A stretch of DNA of 64,000 nucleotides from Bacteroides coprosuis DSM 18011 (GCA_000212915.1 CM001167.1:1480780-1544779), one strand, 5' to 3'. Positions 8,612 through 18,295 are shown, numbered from the stretch's first letter. A program made the numbers and translations. Notes: generated by a model not told the origin, from the letters alone.

Positions 8612-9742
8612 TTATAAATTTTTGCTGTCTTCTTGTCCTTGTTCAGCTTTCCATTTATTGAAAACTTCTTGATTTATCTGTATTGCTTGGCGCATCCATT
8701 TATAATCAGGAGAGTTTGAGTAATCATTATCAAATCGATAAGCACCTACTCCTCCTTTATATCCTTCTGAAGGCATGGCTGCTGCTTGTCTTAATAGCTG
8801 ACCTCCCCAAGTAGCACTAGATTCAAAGTTTTCAGTAATAATTAATTTTTCAGGTTTATTACCTGGAGTGTTAAAACTTGGATTACTTTGTCCATAGGCT
8901 TGGCGAATCCAATAATCTACATATTCATCTAACTCGGCAGGAAGTCCACCTATTTCACCATCAATACAGAAAAGTTTATGTCCTTTACCTTCTGGATCAC
9001 TTTTAGGACCAATATATTTACCCATCTCTTTCACTAAGAATGTAAATGTAGAATAGTTAATAGTACCATCCGCATCATTAAATCCAGCACCTGGTTCCCA
9101 GTCAATATCAAAACCATCCCAATCACTAGTATAAAGTGAATCACAAAGGGCATGTGCGAATTGAGCTAAAGCAGATTCCAATTCTTCTTTATTATTCAAA
9201 TCGTGTGATTTGAAGCCCCAAAAATCCCAACGAGCATGCTTTCTAGCTAAATTAAGTTTGCTGTCCGACCAGCCTTCTTCTTCAGCTTGTTTTTCAACTT
9301 CTTCATACACCGATTTTGGAGTTCTTCCTTTGCCCAGATGAGAAAGGAGACTTACCTCCAATAGTTTAATTCCTTTTTTCTTTTGAACAAATTCTTTGTC
9401 CTTTTTCTGTGCTTCAGTAATTTCATATCTACCTGGAGCACCACTCCACATAGATATGATATCGATACTGTCTGGAACAGCGGTTAAATAACCTTTTCGT
9501 ACAACTCCAGATGGAGCCCAGTTACTGAACCATCCAAAAGATACAGGACGACCGTAGTTTTCAGCGGTTTTCTTCCATGCTCTTAAGTCTTTGTAATAGG
9601 CTTCACTTTTTTCATTATCCATGGTGTTGAATCCACCGATGTGATCTATTTCTTTTAGTTCAGCATCTGTCCATTTGCTGCAAGATGTAAATAGCAGGCC
9701 AGCCAAAGGAAGAATGAACAATATTTTTTTAAATAATTTCAT
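8612..9742 (-). CDS. GH18 endo-beta-N-acetylglucosaminidase-type lipoprotein
   Basis: A 376-residue lipoprotein with lipobox LFTSC (Cys21). The GH18 active-site motif DxxDxDxE is intact as DGFDIDWE (Asp209, Asp212, Asp214, Glu216). The proposed catalytic acid is Glu216, with substrate-assisted catalysis through the acetamido group. In Bacteroides PULs, GH18 lipoproteins of this size linked to SusCD and DUF1735 proteins cut the GlcNAc-beta-1,4-GlcNAc core of N-glycans at the cell surface. Chitinase activity cannot be excluded from sequence. It lies between susD and the LamG lipoprotein, all on the minus strand with gaps of about 25-30 bp. Confidence 0.88.
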   Translation of the reverse strand: MKLFKKILFILPLAGLLFTSCSKWTDAELKEIDHIGGFNTMDNEKSEAYYKDLRAWKKTAENYGRPVSFGWFSNWAPSGVVRKGYLTAVPDSIDIISMWSGAPGRYEITEAQKKDKEFVQKKKGIKLLEVSLLSHLGKGRTPKSVYEEVEKQAEEEGWSDSKLNLARKHARWDFWGFKSHDLNNKEELESALAQFAHALCDSLYTSDWDGFDIDWEPGAGFNDADGTINYSTFTFLVKEMGKYIGPKSDPEGKGHKLFCIDGEIGGLPAELDEYVDYWIRQAYGQSNPSFNTPGNKPEKLIITENFESSATWGGQLLRQAAAMPSEGYKGGVGAYRFDNDYSNSPDYKWMRQAIQINQEVFNKWKAEQGQEDSKNL

Positions 9743-9770
9743 AATATGATTTCTTAATCAGTCAATTAAT

Positions 9771-11381
9771 CTATTTTTTATCCCACCATAGGTTAGTACT
9801 TGGCTTGTCAGGACCACCTAGAAGCTCAACAGCTTTGTTGTAGTTTTCTATTTGATCTGCAGATTGTCTTTCAGATTTAGGGTAAATCATTCTTCTGATA
9901 CCTTTTTCTGTAGAAACCTCACCACCACTATTGTTTTTAATTACTTGATGTAGTTTTGGATAGCCAGTACGTCTCCATTCACTCCAAGCCTCTTGTCCAT
10001 TAGGAAAAAGGGCAATCCATTTTTGAGTAATAATTTTTTCTAGCTTTTGCTCTGTACTGCCTTCCCACTCAGCAGTAGCTGAAGTTGGAGCAGGTACATT
10101 TACACTAATTGGTGCTTCAAGCTCATATTTAGCTGGAGCTTTTCCAGAGTTGATATATGCATCTACAGCCGAAGAAGGGATACCATTCTCTTCAAAAGAG
10201 ATAGAAATACCTTCTTTATATAAAGATTCAGCATCACCTTTCATATTCCATCCTATAAGTGCACCTTCTGCTCTAAGGAAATAAACCTCTGAAGCACGCA
10301 TCCAATAAGTTGGAGTTTCTGATTTAAAGTTTGAATGTGAGAATGCTTTGAAGTAGTCATTTGTTGCCTTTACGTGACCTGTAGGGATAGCTTGATATTT
10401 ACCACCTTGGGGTACTTCTACTGCATATGGACTGTCTGATTCTTCGAAATATTTAGGTAAACGAGGATCTTCGTAACCCGAAAGATAGGCTAGTATGGAA
10501 GAACCCATTCTTGATTCATTGTATTGCTTGTCTAGCCACTCTATATTATTAACAAAAACAGAACCAGCACCTTTACTTATTTGTGCTTCGTCGTCTTTTG
10601 CCATCATTACACCGATAGGGTGGTTTACGGCTTCTTCAGCATAACGCTTAGCTTTTTCAGCATCAGCATAGCGAATACGCATTGCTAAACGAAGTTTTAA
10701 TGAGTTCGCATATTGAACCCATTTGCTAGCGCTACCCGCATAGATAGCATCGTAATTAGCCATTAGTTTTCCATTTTGTTCTGCTAGAGGAGTCAATATA
10801 TTGATAGCTTCAGATAAATCATCAAAGAAATATTGATATACATCTTCTTGGCTATCATAAGGTACTACTAAAATGGGTTCACCTGCATGTTTATAAGGAA
10901 TAGGACCAAACATATCAGTAGCCTTGTGCCAAGCTGAAATTTTAAGAATTTGAGCTAATGCAAATGTTTCAGGCATATCTATTTTCTCATGTTCATCCTT
11001 AATCTTTTTCCAAGAATCTAGAATGCTAGAGTAAGCAGCCTTATACGAAGCACTAATCCATCCATCATTTAAAACATAGGTTAAATGGTTTCTACCACCA
11101 TCCCAGTTGTTGTTTTGTCCAAAATAGCCTGCCCACGAATCTGCTGATAAGTGGTATGCAATTTGGTATTGATTGATAACATCTGTATCGTCGGCTTGTG
11201 TACCAACAGGGAATACATTTTGTTGAATGGATTTAAAAGGGGCACCTACAGCAATACCATCCATTATTCCCATTTCGGGAGTCATCTCCAACTGATTGGT
11301 ATTTATACTCTCATAATCACAAGAAGAGAATAAACCTAAAGCTAGAGCCCCTATGATATATTTATAATTTTTGATTTTCAT
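9771..11381 (-). CDS. SusD/RagB-like outer-membrane nutrient-binding lipoprotein
   Basis: The 536-residue lipoprotein has lipobox LFSSC (Cys21), then SINTNQLEMTPEM and a helical TPR-type scaffold (ISAWHKATDMFGPIPY, YWMRASEVYFLRAEGAL, QKWIALFPNGQEAWSEWRRTGYP). The pattern fits the SusD-like_2 branch usually paired with GH18 PULs. It caps the SusC barrel and captures oligosaccharide. It starts 5 bp after the SusC stop, so the pair is tightly coupled. Confidence 0.93.
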   Translation of the reverse strand: MKIKNYKYIIGALALGLFSSCDYESINTNQLEMTPEMGIMDGIAVGAPFKSIQQNVFPVGTQADDTDVINQYQIAYHLSADSWAGYFGQNNNWDGGRNHLTYVLNDGWISASYKAAYSSILDSWKKIKDEHEKIDMPETFALAQILKISAWHKATDMFGPIPYKHAGEPILVVPYDSQEDVYQYFFDDLSEAINILTPLAEQNGKLMANYDAIYAGSASKWVQYANSLKLRLAMRIRYADAEKAKRYAEEAVNHPIGVMMAKDDEAQISKGAGSVFVNNIEWLDKQYNESRMGSSILAYLSGYEDPRLPKYFEESDSPYAVEVPQGGKYQAIPTGHVKATNDYFKAFSHSNFKSETPTYWMRASEVYFLRAEGALIGWNMKGDAESLYKEGISISFEENGIPSSAVDAYINSGKAPAKYELEAPISVNVPAPTSATAEWEGSTEQKLEKIITQKWIALFPNGQEAWSEWRRTGYPKLHQVIKNNSGGEVSTEKGIRRMIYPKSERQSADQIENYNKAVELLGGPDKPSTNLWWDKK

Positions 11382-11386
11382 AATAA

Positions 11387-14300
11387 TTAGAATTTAACTT
11401 TAACACCAAAACCTAAACTTCTTAAACTTGGTTGCATAAAATAGTCGTTTCCTTGACCATAAGTTCCTGTTGAAGGAGTCAACTCTGGGTCGTAAGGAGC
11501 TTTACAGTAGATCATCCATGGGTTTGAAGCGATGAATGAAAGAGTTAAGTTTTGAATAACGTTATTAAACCATGACGCAGGGAAAGAATAGCTTAATGTA
11601 AGTTCTTGCAAGCGTACATTAGTTGCACTATAGGTGTAAAAACCAGCTAATTCACTTTCTCCAGTACCTATCATTTGGTAATATTTTTTAGCATCAATGC
11701 GTGCATTATATCCTTGATTAGGTATTAACACACCTCCGTTATCACGAGCATCAGCAGAAGCTTTTGATACACCAAAACGATCTAAAACAGCTTCAGTAGA
11801 AGAGGTAACTACACCACCTACACGAGCATTAACCAAGAAGCTTAAGCCAAAACCTTTATAGCTAAATGAATTATTCCAACCTAAAGTATAATCGGGAGTT
11901 GTTTTTCCTAGGTAAACAGGATCTGTGTTTTCAAGAACAAGTTCACCCGTTTCAGAAATATTGATATGTCCTTGATTGTCTTTTTTAAAGAACTTAGAAG
12001 CATAGATATCATTAATGCTACCTCCAGCCTTTAATATGACACGTCCTTTGTCTTTAGATACTTCAGGAATGTTGATTGGTTCTGGACTCAATGGATGTTG
12101 GTAATTCTCTACCATCTCTTTAATCTTATTTTTGTTTTTGGTATAAGATAGAGTAGAAGAAACTCCAAAATCGCCAAATTGGTCGTTGTAACCTAAGCTA
12201 ACTTCCCAACCTTTATTTTCGATATCTCCAGCTTGTAGATAAACCGCTTTGTAGCCAGAACTTTCAGGAAGATCACCAATAAAAGTTTGGTTGTATGTAT
12301 TCGATTTGTACCAAGTTGCATCTAAGTGAATCTTATTAAAGAAACGTGCTGTAACACCCACTTCGTAAGATTTAGTACGTTCAGCTTTAAAATCTCCATA
12401 AGGATAGATGCCTGTAGGTTTGATTACCCCTCCTTTAATCGGAATAGTAATTGTACCTGGAGTCATACCCGATTTTGAAATAGGAGCACCTACTTCTGTA
12501 TATGAACCTCTAACTTTTAAATATGAAATAGCTTTAGGTAAGTTTACCATTTCTGAAACGATAGCAGAAAGACCTACTGATGGGTAGAAGAATGATTCTT
12601 CTTTAGAGTTTACTAAACGAGAGTTCCAGTCGTTACGACCAGTCAATGTTAAGTAAATCATACTTCTCCAACCTAGTTCTGCACTAGCAAACATAGCAAA
12701 GTTACGTACATTTGTATCTCCACCTTCTTCTTTAATAGAACCTTCAGCAGGGTCAATATTGTGTGCAGAGAATAAATTAGGAACTAGTATCAAGTTACCT
12801 TTATATCCTCTTGTAAGAGATGAGTAATCAGAATAACTCAAACCTATATTTGCAGCAATACTAAAGTCTTTAAGGTGCTTATTAATGTTCACCATAAAGT
12901 CTGAGTATAATTGATTGTCTTCATAGTTTCCATATTCGTAATGGCCTTTAGATTTAGCAAATACATCGTGTGAAGTTGCGTAGATTTTTCTTTCACTCTT
13001 AACGAACGATTTATCCATACGAATACGACCAGAAACGTTCAACCAGTCTAAAATATGATAAGTCAGACCACCGTTAAACATAAAACGGTCTTTATTATTA
13101 GGAGCTACATTACGAAAAGCTGTCCAATAAGGGTTTTGGTTGGCAAACACTCCATCAGCAATTGGCCAATATTGTGCAGGAAGATTTCTATCTGCATTGA
13201 ATCTTTCGAATGTTTTAATTTTTTCAAATGATTCCCCTCTAGGGTAAAGATAAGCAGCTACAATAGGGTTCCAGTATTGACCTTGAGAAACCATGTTTTT
13301 GTCTTTCTGTTTTACGTAAGAAGCACCAAGATCTAGTTGTAATTTATCATCTAACATCTTAGATGTATTTCTAACTGTAAAGTTATAACGATCATACGTA
13401 TTATTTGGAACAATACCTTTTGAATTAGTAGAAGCTATAGAAGCAAAAGTTTGGTTGTGTTTGTTTCCTGTAGTTAAGGTAACCGAGTTGATAAAGTTTG
13501 TTCCTGTGTTGAAGAAATCTCTTCTAGGATCAAAATCACTAGGAGTAGTAAGTCTATCGCCCCAGCTTTCATAGGTATGAGCTTTGTTTCCATATCTATT
13601 TTGGAATTTAGGCATCATTAGAGGTCTGCTAAAATCTGCTGTTGAAGAGTAGGTTACCTGAGCTTTTCCCTCTTCACCTTTCTTGGTTGTGATTAAGATA
13701 GCACCATTTGCAGCATTACTACCATATAGAGCAGCAGCCGATGGTCCTGAAAGCACCGAAATACTTTCAACATCTTCAGGGTTAAAGTCGGCAATTCCTT
13801 CACTGCCCACTTTGCCTTCACCCATAATTCCACTATCAGCACCAGCGCTATAGTTGAAAATAGGAATACCATCAATAACATAAAGTACGTTGTTATCACC
13901 TTCAATAGATTTAGCACCACGCATAACAACTTTGGTTGCACCACCTACACCAGAAGCACTTTTGTTGATTGTAACACCAGCTACTTTACCACTTAAACTA
14001 TTTACAAAGTTGGCATCTTTAACCTTAGTTAGGTCGTCTTGCTTAACTTGTTGTACATTGTAGCTCAATGCTTTTTCTGCACGTTTAATACCAAGAGCTG
14101 TTACAACAACCTCATCAAGTACTTTATTATCCTCTTTTAAAACAATGTTTAAAGGTTTATCTCCTATAATTTTAACCGATTGTTTTTCATAACCGATATA
14201 ACTAAGTTCGATAACAGATCCTTTTTCTACTTGCAGAGAAAAATTACCATCTAAATCGGTAATTGTTCCTGTTGCAGAACCTTTAATTTGGATACTTACC

Positions 14301-14704
14301 CCGATAAGAGGTTCGCCACTAGCATCGGTTACATTACCTTTCACAAAGAAACGAGAATCTTTTTGTTGATTTTTAGATGTTGTTTTAGTTTCTTTAGATA
14401 AGACAATGTGATTGTTTAGGAATGAATAAGAAACAGATGTACCATTAAATAACATTGATAATACATTTGTTACAGTCTCGTCTTGTACGTTAATAGATAT
14501 CGCTTCATTTGCATCAATATCTTTCACATTATAGACAACGGACAAAGACGTTATACGTCCAATATTGTCCAAGACTTCGCCCAATGGGGCATTAGAGTAG
14601 TTCAAACTTACTCTCTGCTCTTGAGCAAATGCCTTGATTGGCATTGACACAAATAGCAACAAGAGTAGTAAATAAAAGCTCTTGCTTTTCATAGAATTCT
14701 CCAT
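11387..14704 (-). CDS. SusC/RagA TonB-dependent transporter with STN signalling domain
   Basis: An 1105-residue outer-membrane transporter. A signal peptide (to about 28) precedes an STN domain at about 34-103 (RVSLNYSNAPLGEVLDNI), a carboxypeptidase-regulatory-like domain at about 120-190 (VKGNVTDASGEPLIGVSI), a DEVVVTALG TonB-box-like segment near 198, a plug with NVLYVIDGIP and GSNAANGAILITTKKG, then the 22-strand barrel ending in an aromatic FGVKVKF. The STN domain is the usual contact for a FecR anti-sigma, and fecR lies just upstream. An alternative ATG at 14692 has the better Shine-Dalgarno-like GGAG. Role: import of glycan released by the GH18. Confidence 0.94.
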   Translation of the reverse strand: MENSMKSKSFYLLLLLLFVSMPIKAFAQEQRVSLNYSNAPLGEVLDNIGRITSLSVVYNVKDIDANEAISINVQDETVTNVLSMLFNGTSVSYSFLNNHIVLSKETKTTSKNQQKDSRFFVKGNVTDASGEPLIGVSIQIKGSATGTITDLDGNFSLQVEKGSVIELSYIGYEKQSVKIIGDKPLNIVLKEDNKVLDEVVVTALGIKRAEKALSYNVQQVKQDDLTKVKDANFVNSLSGKVAGVTINKSASGVGGATKVVMRGAKSIEGDNNVLYVIDGIPIFNYSAGADSGIMGEGKVGSEGIADFNPEDVESISVLSGPSAAALYGSNAANGAILITTKKGEEGKAQVTYSSTADFSRPLMMPKFQNRYGNKAHTYESWGDRLTTPSDFDPRRDFFNTGTNFINSVTLTTGNKHNQTFASIASTNSKGIVPNNTYDRYNFTVRNTSKMLDDKLQLDLGASYVKQKDKNMVSQGQYWNPIVAAYLYPRGESFEKIKTFERFNADRNLPAQYWPIADGVFANQNPYWTAFRNVAPNNKDRFMFNGGLTYHILDWLNVSGRIRMDKSFVKSERKIYATSHDVFAKSKGHYEYGNYEDNQLYSDFMVNINKHLKDFSIAANIGLSYSDYSSLTRGYKGNLILVPNLFSAHNIDPAEGSIKEEGGDTNVRNFAMFASAELGWRSMIYLTLTGRNDWNSRLVNSKEESFFYPSVGLSAIVSEMVNLPKAISYLKVRGSYTEVGAPISKSGMTPGTITIPIKGGVIKPTGIYPYGDFKAERTKSYEVGVTARFFNKIHLDATWYKSNTYNQTFIGDLPESSGYKAVYLQAGDIENKGWEVSLGYNDQFGDFGVSSTLSYTKNKNKIKEMVENYQHPLSPEPINIPEVSKDKGRVILKAGGSINDIYASKFFKKDNQGHINISETGELVLENTDPVYLGKTTPDYTLGWNNSFSYKGFGLSFLVNARVGGVVTSSTEAVLDRFGVSKASADARDNGGVLIPNQGYNARIDAKKYYQMIGTGESELAGFYTYSATNVRLQELTLSYSFPASWFNNVIQNLTLSFIASNPWMIYCKAPYDPELTPSTGTYGQGNDYFMQPSLRSLGFGVKVKF

Positions 14705-14867
14705 GTCTTTAGTTAGTTTTAAATAATTTGTTTTTTTAGTTAACAGTAAGAATGCATATTTTATGTATCCTTACACTCTTAATACAAACATCTAAAGGGG
14801 CACACTAATGAAACACTAACATTCTTTTTAAGAATTTATTAAAAACATATTAAATAAATAAAAAATT

Positions 14868-14909
14868 AAAGGCCGTATACCCCTTATAAGCTTAGGATAT
14901 ACGGCCTTT
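14868..14909 (-). terminator. Terminator between fecR and susC
   Basis: A 12-bp stem AAAGGCCGTATA / TATACGGCCTTT encloses an 18-nt loop. It lies 27 bp after the fecR stop and 164 bp before the susC start. The PUL operon therefore probably has its own promoter, rather than reading through from fecR. Confidence 0.8.
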
Positions 14910-14936
14910 AATCAAGAAAATAGATATTCTATGATT

Positions 14937-15950
14937 TTATTCTTTTATAGATGAAAAAACAAGAACTCTTCCATCATCAGTGATGTCGTAGCTAAAATGT
15001 TGGGTTAATGATAGGGTAGATAAAATCTCTTTTAGAGAGAAGTCTGTTTTGAATTTACAAGTAAAACGTTCTTGTCGCACTTCCTCATTTTCAAAATGGA
15101 AGCGAACATTATATACTTTTTCAAACTTCTCAGCCATTTCACCCAAGGTATTATTGTTGAATTTAAGATCTCCATTAATCCACAGCAAAACATCTTTAGG
15201 AGTATTGTATGTAAATAAATTGGATTGATGTGTTGTTACATCTATCTCCAGAGTTTCTCCTGGCTTAAGTCGTTGCCCCAATTTATCTGAACTATGTGTG
15301 TACATTTGTATTGCACCCTCAAATAGAGTAGTAACTACTTTGCTTTCTTGATTGCGGGCTCTTACATTAAATTTTGTACCCAAAACCTGGGTGCGTACTC
15401 CCTTGCTATTTACAACAAAAGGTTTATTCTTATTTTTAGTTACCTCAAAATAGGCTTCTCCATTGACATCTACTTTACGTTCTTTAGATAAGATTCCAGA
15501 TTGATAGGCTAGTTTGGTAGAGGAGTTTAGCCATACATAAGAGCCATCGGGGAGTACAACGTGCGCACGTTGCCCTTCAAAAGTACTTACCTGGTAGGTT
15601 GAAGGCTGGGCTAATATACCCAATAGAATTCCCACAGATATAATAATGCCAGTAAAGAAGGCAGCAGCCAACCCTCCATATTTTTTTATTCGGTAAAGCT
15701 TTGTAGAGAAGGGGTGAGGATCCATCGTGTGAATCTCTTGTGGCTTTACTTTTGTGTGAAATTTATTTAAAGCCGCCTCTACATCAACCGATTCATAAGC
15801 ATGTAATCGGTCTCCAACAAATGTCGTATAATATATTTGTTCTAATTTTTTATAATTGTCTGCTGATTTTGAAACCCAAAGATCAACTTCCTTATTTTCT
15901 GATTCAGATAGATTACCCTTGAGGTATGCTAGCAGCATTGCTTCATCCAT
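14937..15950 (-). CDS. FecR-type anti-sigma factor
   Basis: A 337-residue single-pass protein. The cytoplasmic N-terminus (1-90) would bind the sigma factor. A transmembrane helix is at about 92-113. The FecR domain is at about 121-215, with GQRAHVVLPDGSYVWLNS and GEAYFEVTKNKNKPFVV. A DUF4974-type C-terminal domain is at about 255-330. In this family the periplasmic part senses the STN domain of a ligand-loaded SusC and releases the ECF sigma. It is divergent from the sigma gene, although the pair is normally codirectional in Bacteroidota. Confidence 0.92.
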   Translation of the reverse strand: MDEAMLLAYLKGNLSESENKEVDLWVSKSADNYKKLEQIYYTTFVGDRLHAYESVDVEAALNKFHTKVKPQEIHTMDPHPFSTKLYRIKKYGGLAAAFFTGIIISVGILLGILAQPSTYQVSTFEGQRAHVVLPDGSYVWLNSSTKLAYQSGILSKERKVDVNGEAYFEVTKNKNKPFVVNSKGVRTQVLGTKFNVRARNQESKVVTTLFEGAIQMYTHSSDKLGQRLKPGETLEIDVTTHQSNLFTYNTPKDVLLWINGDLKFNNNTLGEMAEKFEKVYNVRFHFENEEVRQERFTCKFKTDFSLKEILSTLSLTQHFSYDITDDGRVLVFSSIKE

Positions 15951-16067
15951 AACTTTCTTATTTTATGAGAAAAAATAAAAACTCTCTAATATAATAACAA
16001 ATCAAGGAAGGACTATACTAATTGTAAACTATAATAAATTTCTATATTAGCATGCTTTTAGAAAAAA

Positions 16068-16099
16068 GTTGCAAATATAAATAAGCTATCGTAAGTTTG
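16068..16099 (+). promoter_or_regulatory. Candidate promoter for the ECF sigma gene
   Basis: GTTG at 16068-16071, a 20-bp spacer, and TAAGTTTG at 16092-16099 match the Bacteroidota vegetative promoter. On the opposite strand TATATTTG (16072-16079) could be a -7 element for fecR, but without a clear -33. The two signals overlap, so sigma and anti-sigma transcription may interfere. Confidence 0.55.
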
Positions 16100-16162
16100 C
16101 GCCCGAGAAGCTACAACTAGAGTCAGTTAATGTTTTGTTCTAGTTTCTCATGGATGGAGAGA

Positions 16163-16738
16163 ATGAAAGACGTGATTTTTATGAAAAACAATAAACAAAT
16201 TGTTAAGGCCTTAACATCTGGAGATAAAATTATTTTTGAAAAGGTATATCGCCATTATTATCAGTGGTTGTGTTCCTTTGGGTCGCAGTATGTATCTTTA
16301 GATGAAGCCGAAGAAATAGTACAAGATACTATGCTTTGGTTATGGGAAAATCGCACTAGTCTTAACCCCAACTTATCTTTAAAGAGTTTTCTTTTTACTA
16401 TTGTTAAAAATAAAGCCTTAAATCAAATCCACCATAGTCATATAAAGAGAAGAGCCTACGATGCAATTGCACTTGAGCACAAAGAAGAGTTTGAAAATCC
16501 TAAGTTTTATATGGAGAATGAATTGTTTGTGTTGTATAAAAAAGCATTGACAAAGTTGGACCCTAAGCTTCGAGAAGCATACGAACTTACTCGAAAAAAG
16601 AATCTTACTCATAAACAGATCGCTGAAATGCTCAATGTTTCGCATCAAACCGTAAACTACAGAATCGGTCAGGCTTTAAAAATTCTAAGAGTAGAGTTGA
16701 AAGATTACCTCCCTTTATTAGCCTTCCTCTTTTGTTGA
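16163..16738 (+). CDS. ECF sigma factor (RNA polymerase sigma-70 family)
   Basis: A protein of about 191 residues with region 2 (YHHYYQ-like YRHYYQWLC, then EAEEIVQDTMLWLWENR, then LKSFLFTIVKNKALNQI) and region 4 (LREAYELTRKKNLTHKQIAEMLNVSH then TVNYRIGQALK). The start chosen at 16163 follows GGAGAG. Other in-frame starts are 16130 and 16181. It belongs to the PUL-associated ECF group that works with FecR and an STN-bearing SusC. The target is presumably the susC promoter region downstream of 14860. That promoter cannot be recognised by eye. Confidence 0.9.
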   Translation: MKDVIFMKNNKQIVKALTSGDKIIFEKVYRHYYQWLCSFGSQYVSLDEAEEIVQDTMLWLWENRTSLNPNLSLKSFLFTIVKNKALNQIHHSHIKRRAYDAIALEHKEEFENPKFYMENELFVLYKKALTKLDPKLREAYELTRKKNLTHKQIAEMLNVSHQTVNYRIGQALKILRVELKDYLPLLAFLFC

Positions 16739-16821
16739 TTTATTACTTGGTATAAGTAATATAAATTAGGTGATTGTAAGCCTAAAAGCAAAATGTTATA
16801 TGATTATATGTGGTGCTAGTT

Positions 16822-17535
16822 TTACTCAAAATCAATTATAATTGGCATATGGTCACTATGTTCAAGATATCTACCAGATTTACCAACTTCAATATTTAAC
16901 ATTTTATCATACAAGTTTTCTGATATAAAACAGTAATCCACATGATATGGCTTAGTTATATGCCTATACATATAAAGGGTTGGAGTTGTTTCCTGACCAT
17001 GTTCTTCATTATAAAAGGAGTGATAGCAACTAATTATATTTTTTTGCTTTAAGAAATTTACTACCATTGAATGTGAACCATATTTGGAGTGTTTTTTATC
17101 CCAAATTGTATTGCTGTTAAAGTCTCCAATAGCTAAAATGTTTTCAAAGTCTAAATGTTTAGAATAATGCTTCATTGCCTGATAAACTTGTTCGATATAT
17201 TTGAACTTGCTTTTGCTAGGATTGCATGCCCAGATTGCAAACAATAAATAAGAGTTGTTTTTATCTTTGGCATAAATAGGAATAATATATTTGAATTTAG
17301 GATTATACCAAGAGGCAATTACCAATCTTATCGTTGAAAAAGAGAAGATGCCAATACCTTTATTGGGATTGTCACCAATCCAAATAGAGTCACATATTTT
17401 AGAGAAATGTTGAGATTCTTTTAATTTATCTATGTTTTCGCATTCAGGTATTATAGCTAGCTGTGTAGATAAATTGATTATTTCACTAATTTTATGGCGA
17501 AATCTCATATTACAATTCCAAGTTACTAATCTCAT
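16822..17535 (-). CDS. Endonuclease/exonuclease/phosphatase (EEP) superfamily protein
   Basis: A 237-residue protein with the EEP motifs in order: TWNCN at 5-9, a metal-binding Glu31 (IPECEN), GDFNSN at 137-142, HVDYCFIS near 203-210, and SDHMPI at 227-232 with the catalytic His229. There is no signal peptide, so it is cytoplasmic. EEP enzymes cleave phosphodiester or phosphomonoester bonds. This one is shorter than exonuclease III (about 268) and lacks typical AP-endonuclease signatures, so the substrate is unknown. It is monocistronic and codon use is more AT-rich than its neighbours, which hints at recent acquisition. Confidence 0.8.
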   Translation of the reverse strand: MRLVTWNCNMRFRHKISEIINLSTQLAIIPECENIDKLKESQHFSKICDSIWIGDNPNKGIGIFSFSTIRLVIASWYNPKFKYIIPIYAKDKNNSYLLFAIWACNPSKSKFKYIEQVYQAMKHYSKHLDFENILAIGDFNSNTIWDKKHSKYGSHSMVVNFLKQKNIISCYHSFYNEEHGQETTPTLYMYRHITKPYHVDYCFISENLYDKMLNIEVGKSGRYLEHSDHMPIIIDFE

Positions 17536-17895
17536 ACATTAATGAATATTTAAGTTCTTTCAATAATTAAACACTCTAAATTACTTTAGTTGAGAGTTTA
17601 TTTTACTATTTGTAGATAGAGATTTTGTGTATATGAATCTCTAAAATAACTGAATCTGAGCTTAGAACCTAGTGTTGTTATGTTTATTAATTTAATAAGC
17701 TGTTTTTTGCATCATCACCTTAACTTTTTTCGCTTGCGGACTTTGTTGTATATTCTGTGAGTTGATTCAAAGATGCTGCATAGTTGAAATTCTTTACCTA
17801 TTTTCTATAGGGTATTTCTGAGTTAGTAGGAGGTGAGTGATCCTTAAAAATCTGAAAAATGCATTCTGTTTTTCAAATTACCCATTACAGAAAAC
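17536..17895. other. Intergenic region without recognisable gene
   Basis: This 360-bp AT-rich stretch lies between the EEP gene and the tRNA-Asp terminator. I see no credible reading frame, tRNA or strong hairpin in it. It would hold the promoter of the EEP gene. Confidence 0.45.
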
Positions 17896-17931
17896 AAAAA
17901 AGCTCTGATAATCTAAATTATCAGAGCTTTT
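17896..17931 (-). terminator. Terminator downstream of tRNA-Asp copy 1
   Basis: AAAAAGCTCTGATAAT and ATTATCAGAGCTTTTT pair perfectly with a short loop, directly 3' of the tRNA on the minus strand. A near-identical copy follows the second tRNA-Asp gene. Confidence 0.85.
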
Positions 17932-17933
17932 TG

Positions 17934-18007
17934 CGGTATGTACGGGACTCGAACCCGTGACCTCCTGCGTGACAGGCAGGCATTCTAACCAGCTGAACTA
18001 ACACACC
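17934..18007 (-). tRNA. tRNA-Asp (anticodon GTC), copy 1
   Basis: Read on the minus strand it begins GGTGTGTTAGTTCAGCTGGT and has the anticodon loop CCTGTCACG (GTC), the T-loop GGGTTCGAGTCCC, and an acceptor end ACATACC closed by discriminator G73. The acceptor stem pairs GGTGTGT with ACATACC, with one G-U. No CCA is encoded. At 74 nt it is identical over its length to the second copy at 18783. Confidence 0.97.
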
Positions 18008-18029
18008 TTGTTTTCTTTCGAATGCGTTG

Positions 18030-18060
18030 CAAAAGTAATGATAAATTTGATATCTGCAAT
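18030..18060 (-). promoter_or_regulatory. Promoter of tRNA-Asp copy 1
   Basis: On the minus strand ATTG, N19, TACTTTTG lies about 22 bp before the mature 5' end. Both elements fit the Bacteroidota consensus. Confidence 0.75.
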
Positions 18061-18196
18061 ACCTTTGAGCATCTTTTTTAAGTCTGTTTTTGAGATTTTA
18101 TTCTCTTGTAAACTTATCTTATTAGTAATAAGAAGATTATTGCTTTTTTGTCTTTTTAAATAACTTATCCTCTAAAAACTCCTTCAAATTTTTTTA

Positions 18197-18270
18197 TGAC
18201 ACCGACATGAGATTGCTTTGACACCGACATCGTATCATCATGTCGGTGTCATAATATTCTTTGAGCCTGA
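18197..18270. repeat. Dispersed palindromic repeat, copy A
   Basis: Two direct units TGACACCGACATG (18197-18209) and TGACACCGACATC (18219-18231) are followed by the inverted unit CATGTCGGTGTCA (18239-18251). The tail TAATATTCTTTGAGCCTGATA is shared with the copy at 31.9 kb. It lies between the two tRNA-Asp genes, in the spacer downstream of a small gene on the minus strand. Confidence 0.8.
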
Positions 18271-18295
18271 TACTCACACTTTATCTTTTATGAAA

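Noticed and set aside
18197-18251. CRISPR-like array of short repeats
   Set aside because: Only two direct units and one inverted unit with spacers of 7-10 bp; no cas genes. It is a palindromic repeat, not CRISPR.
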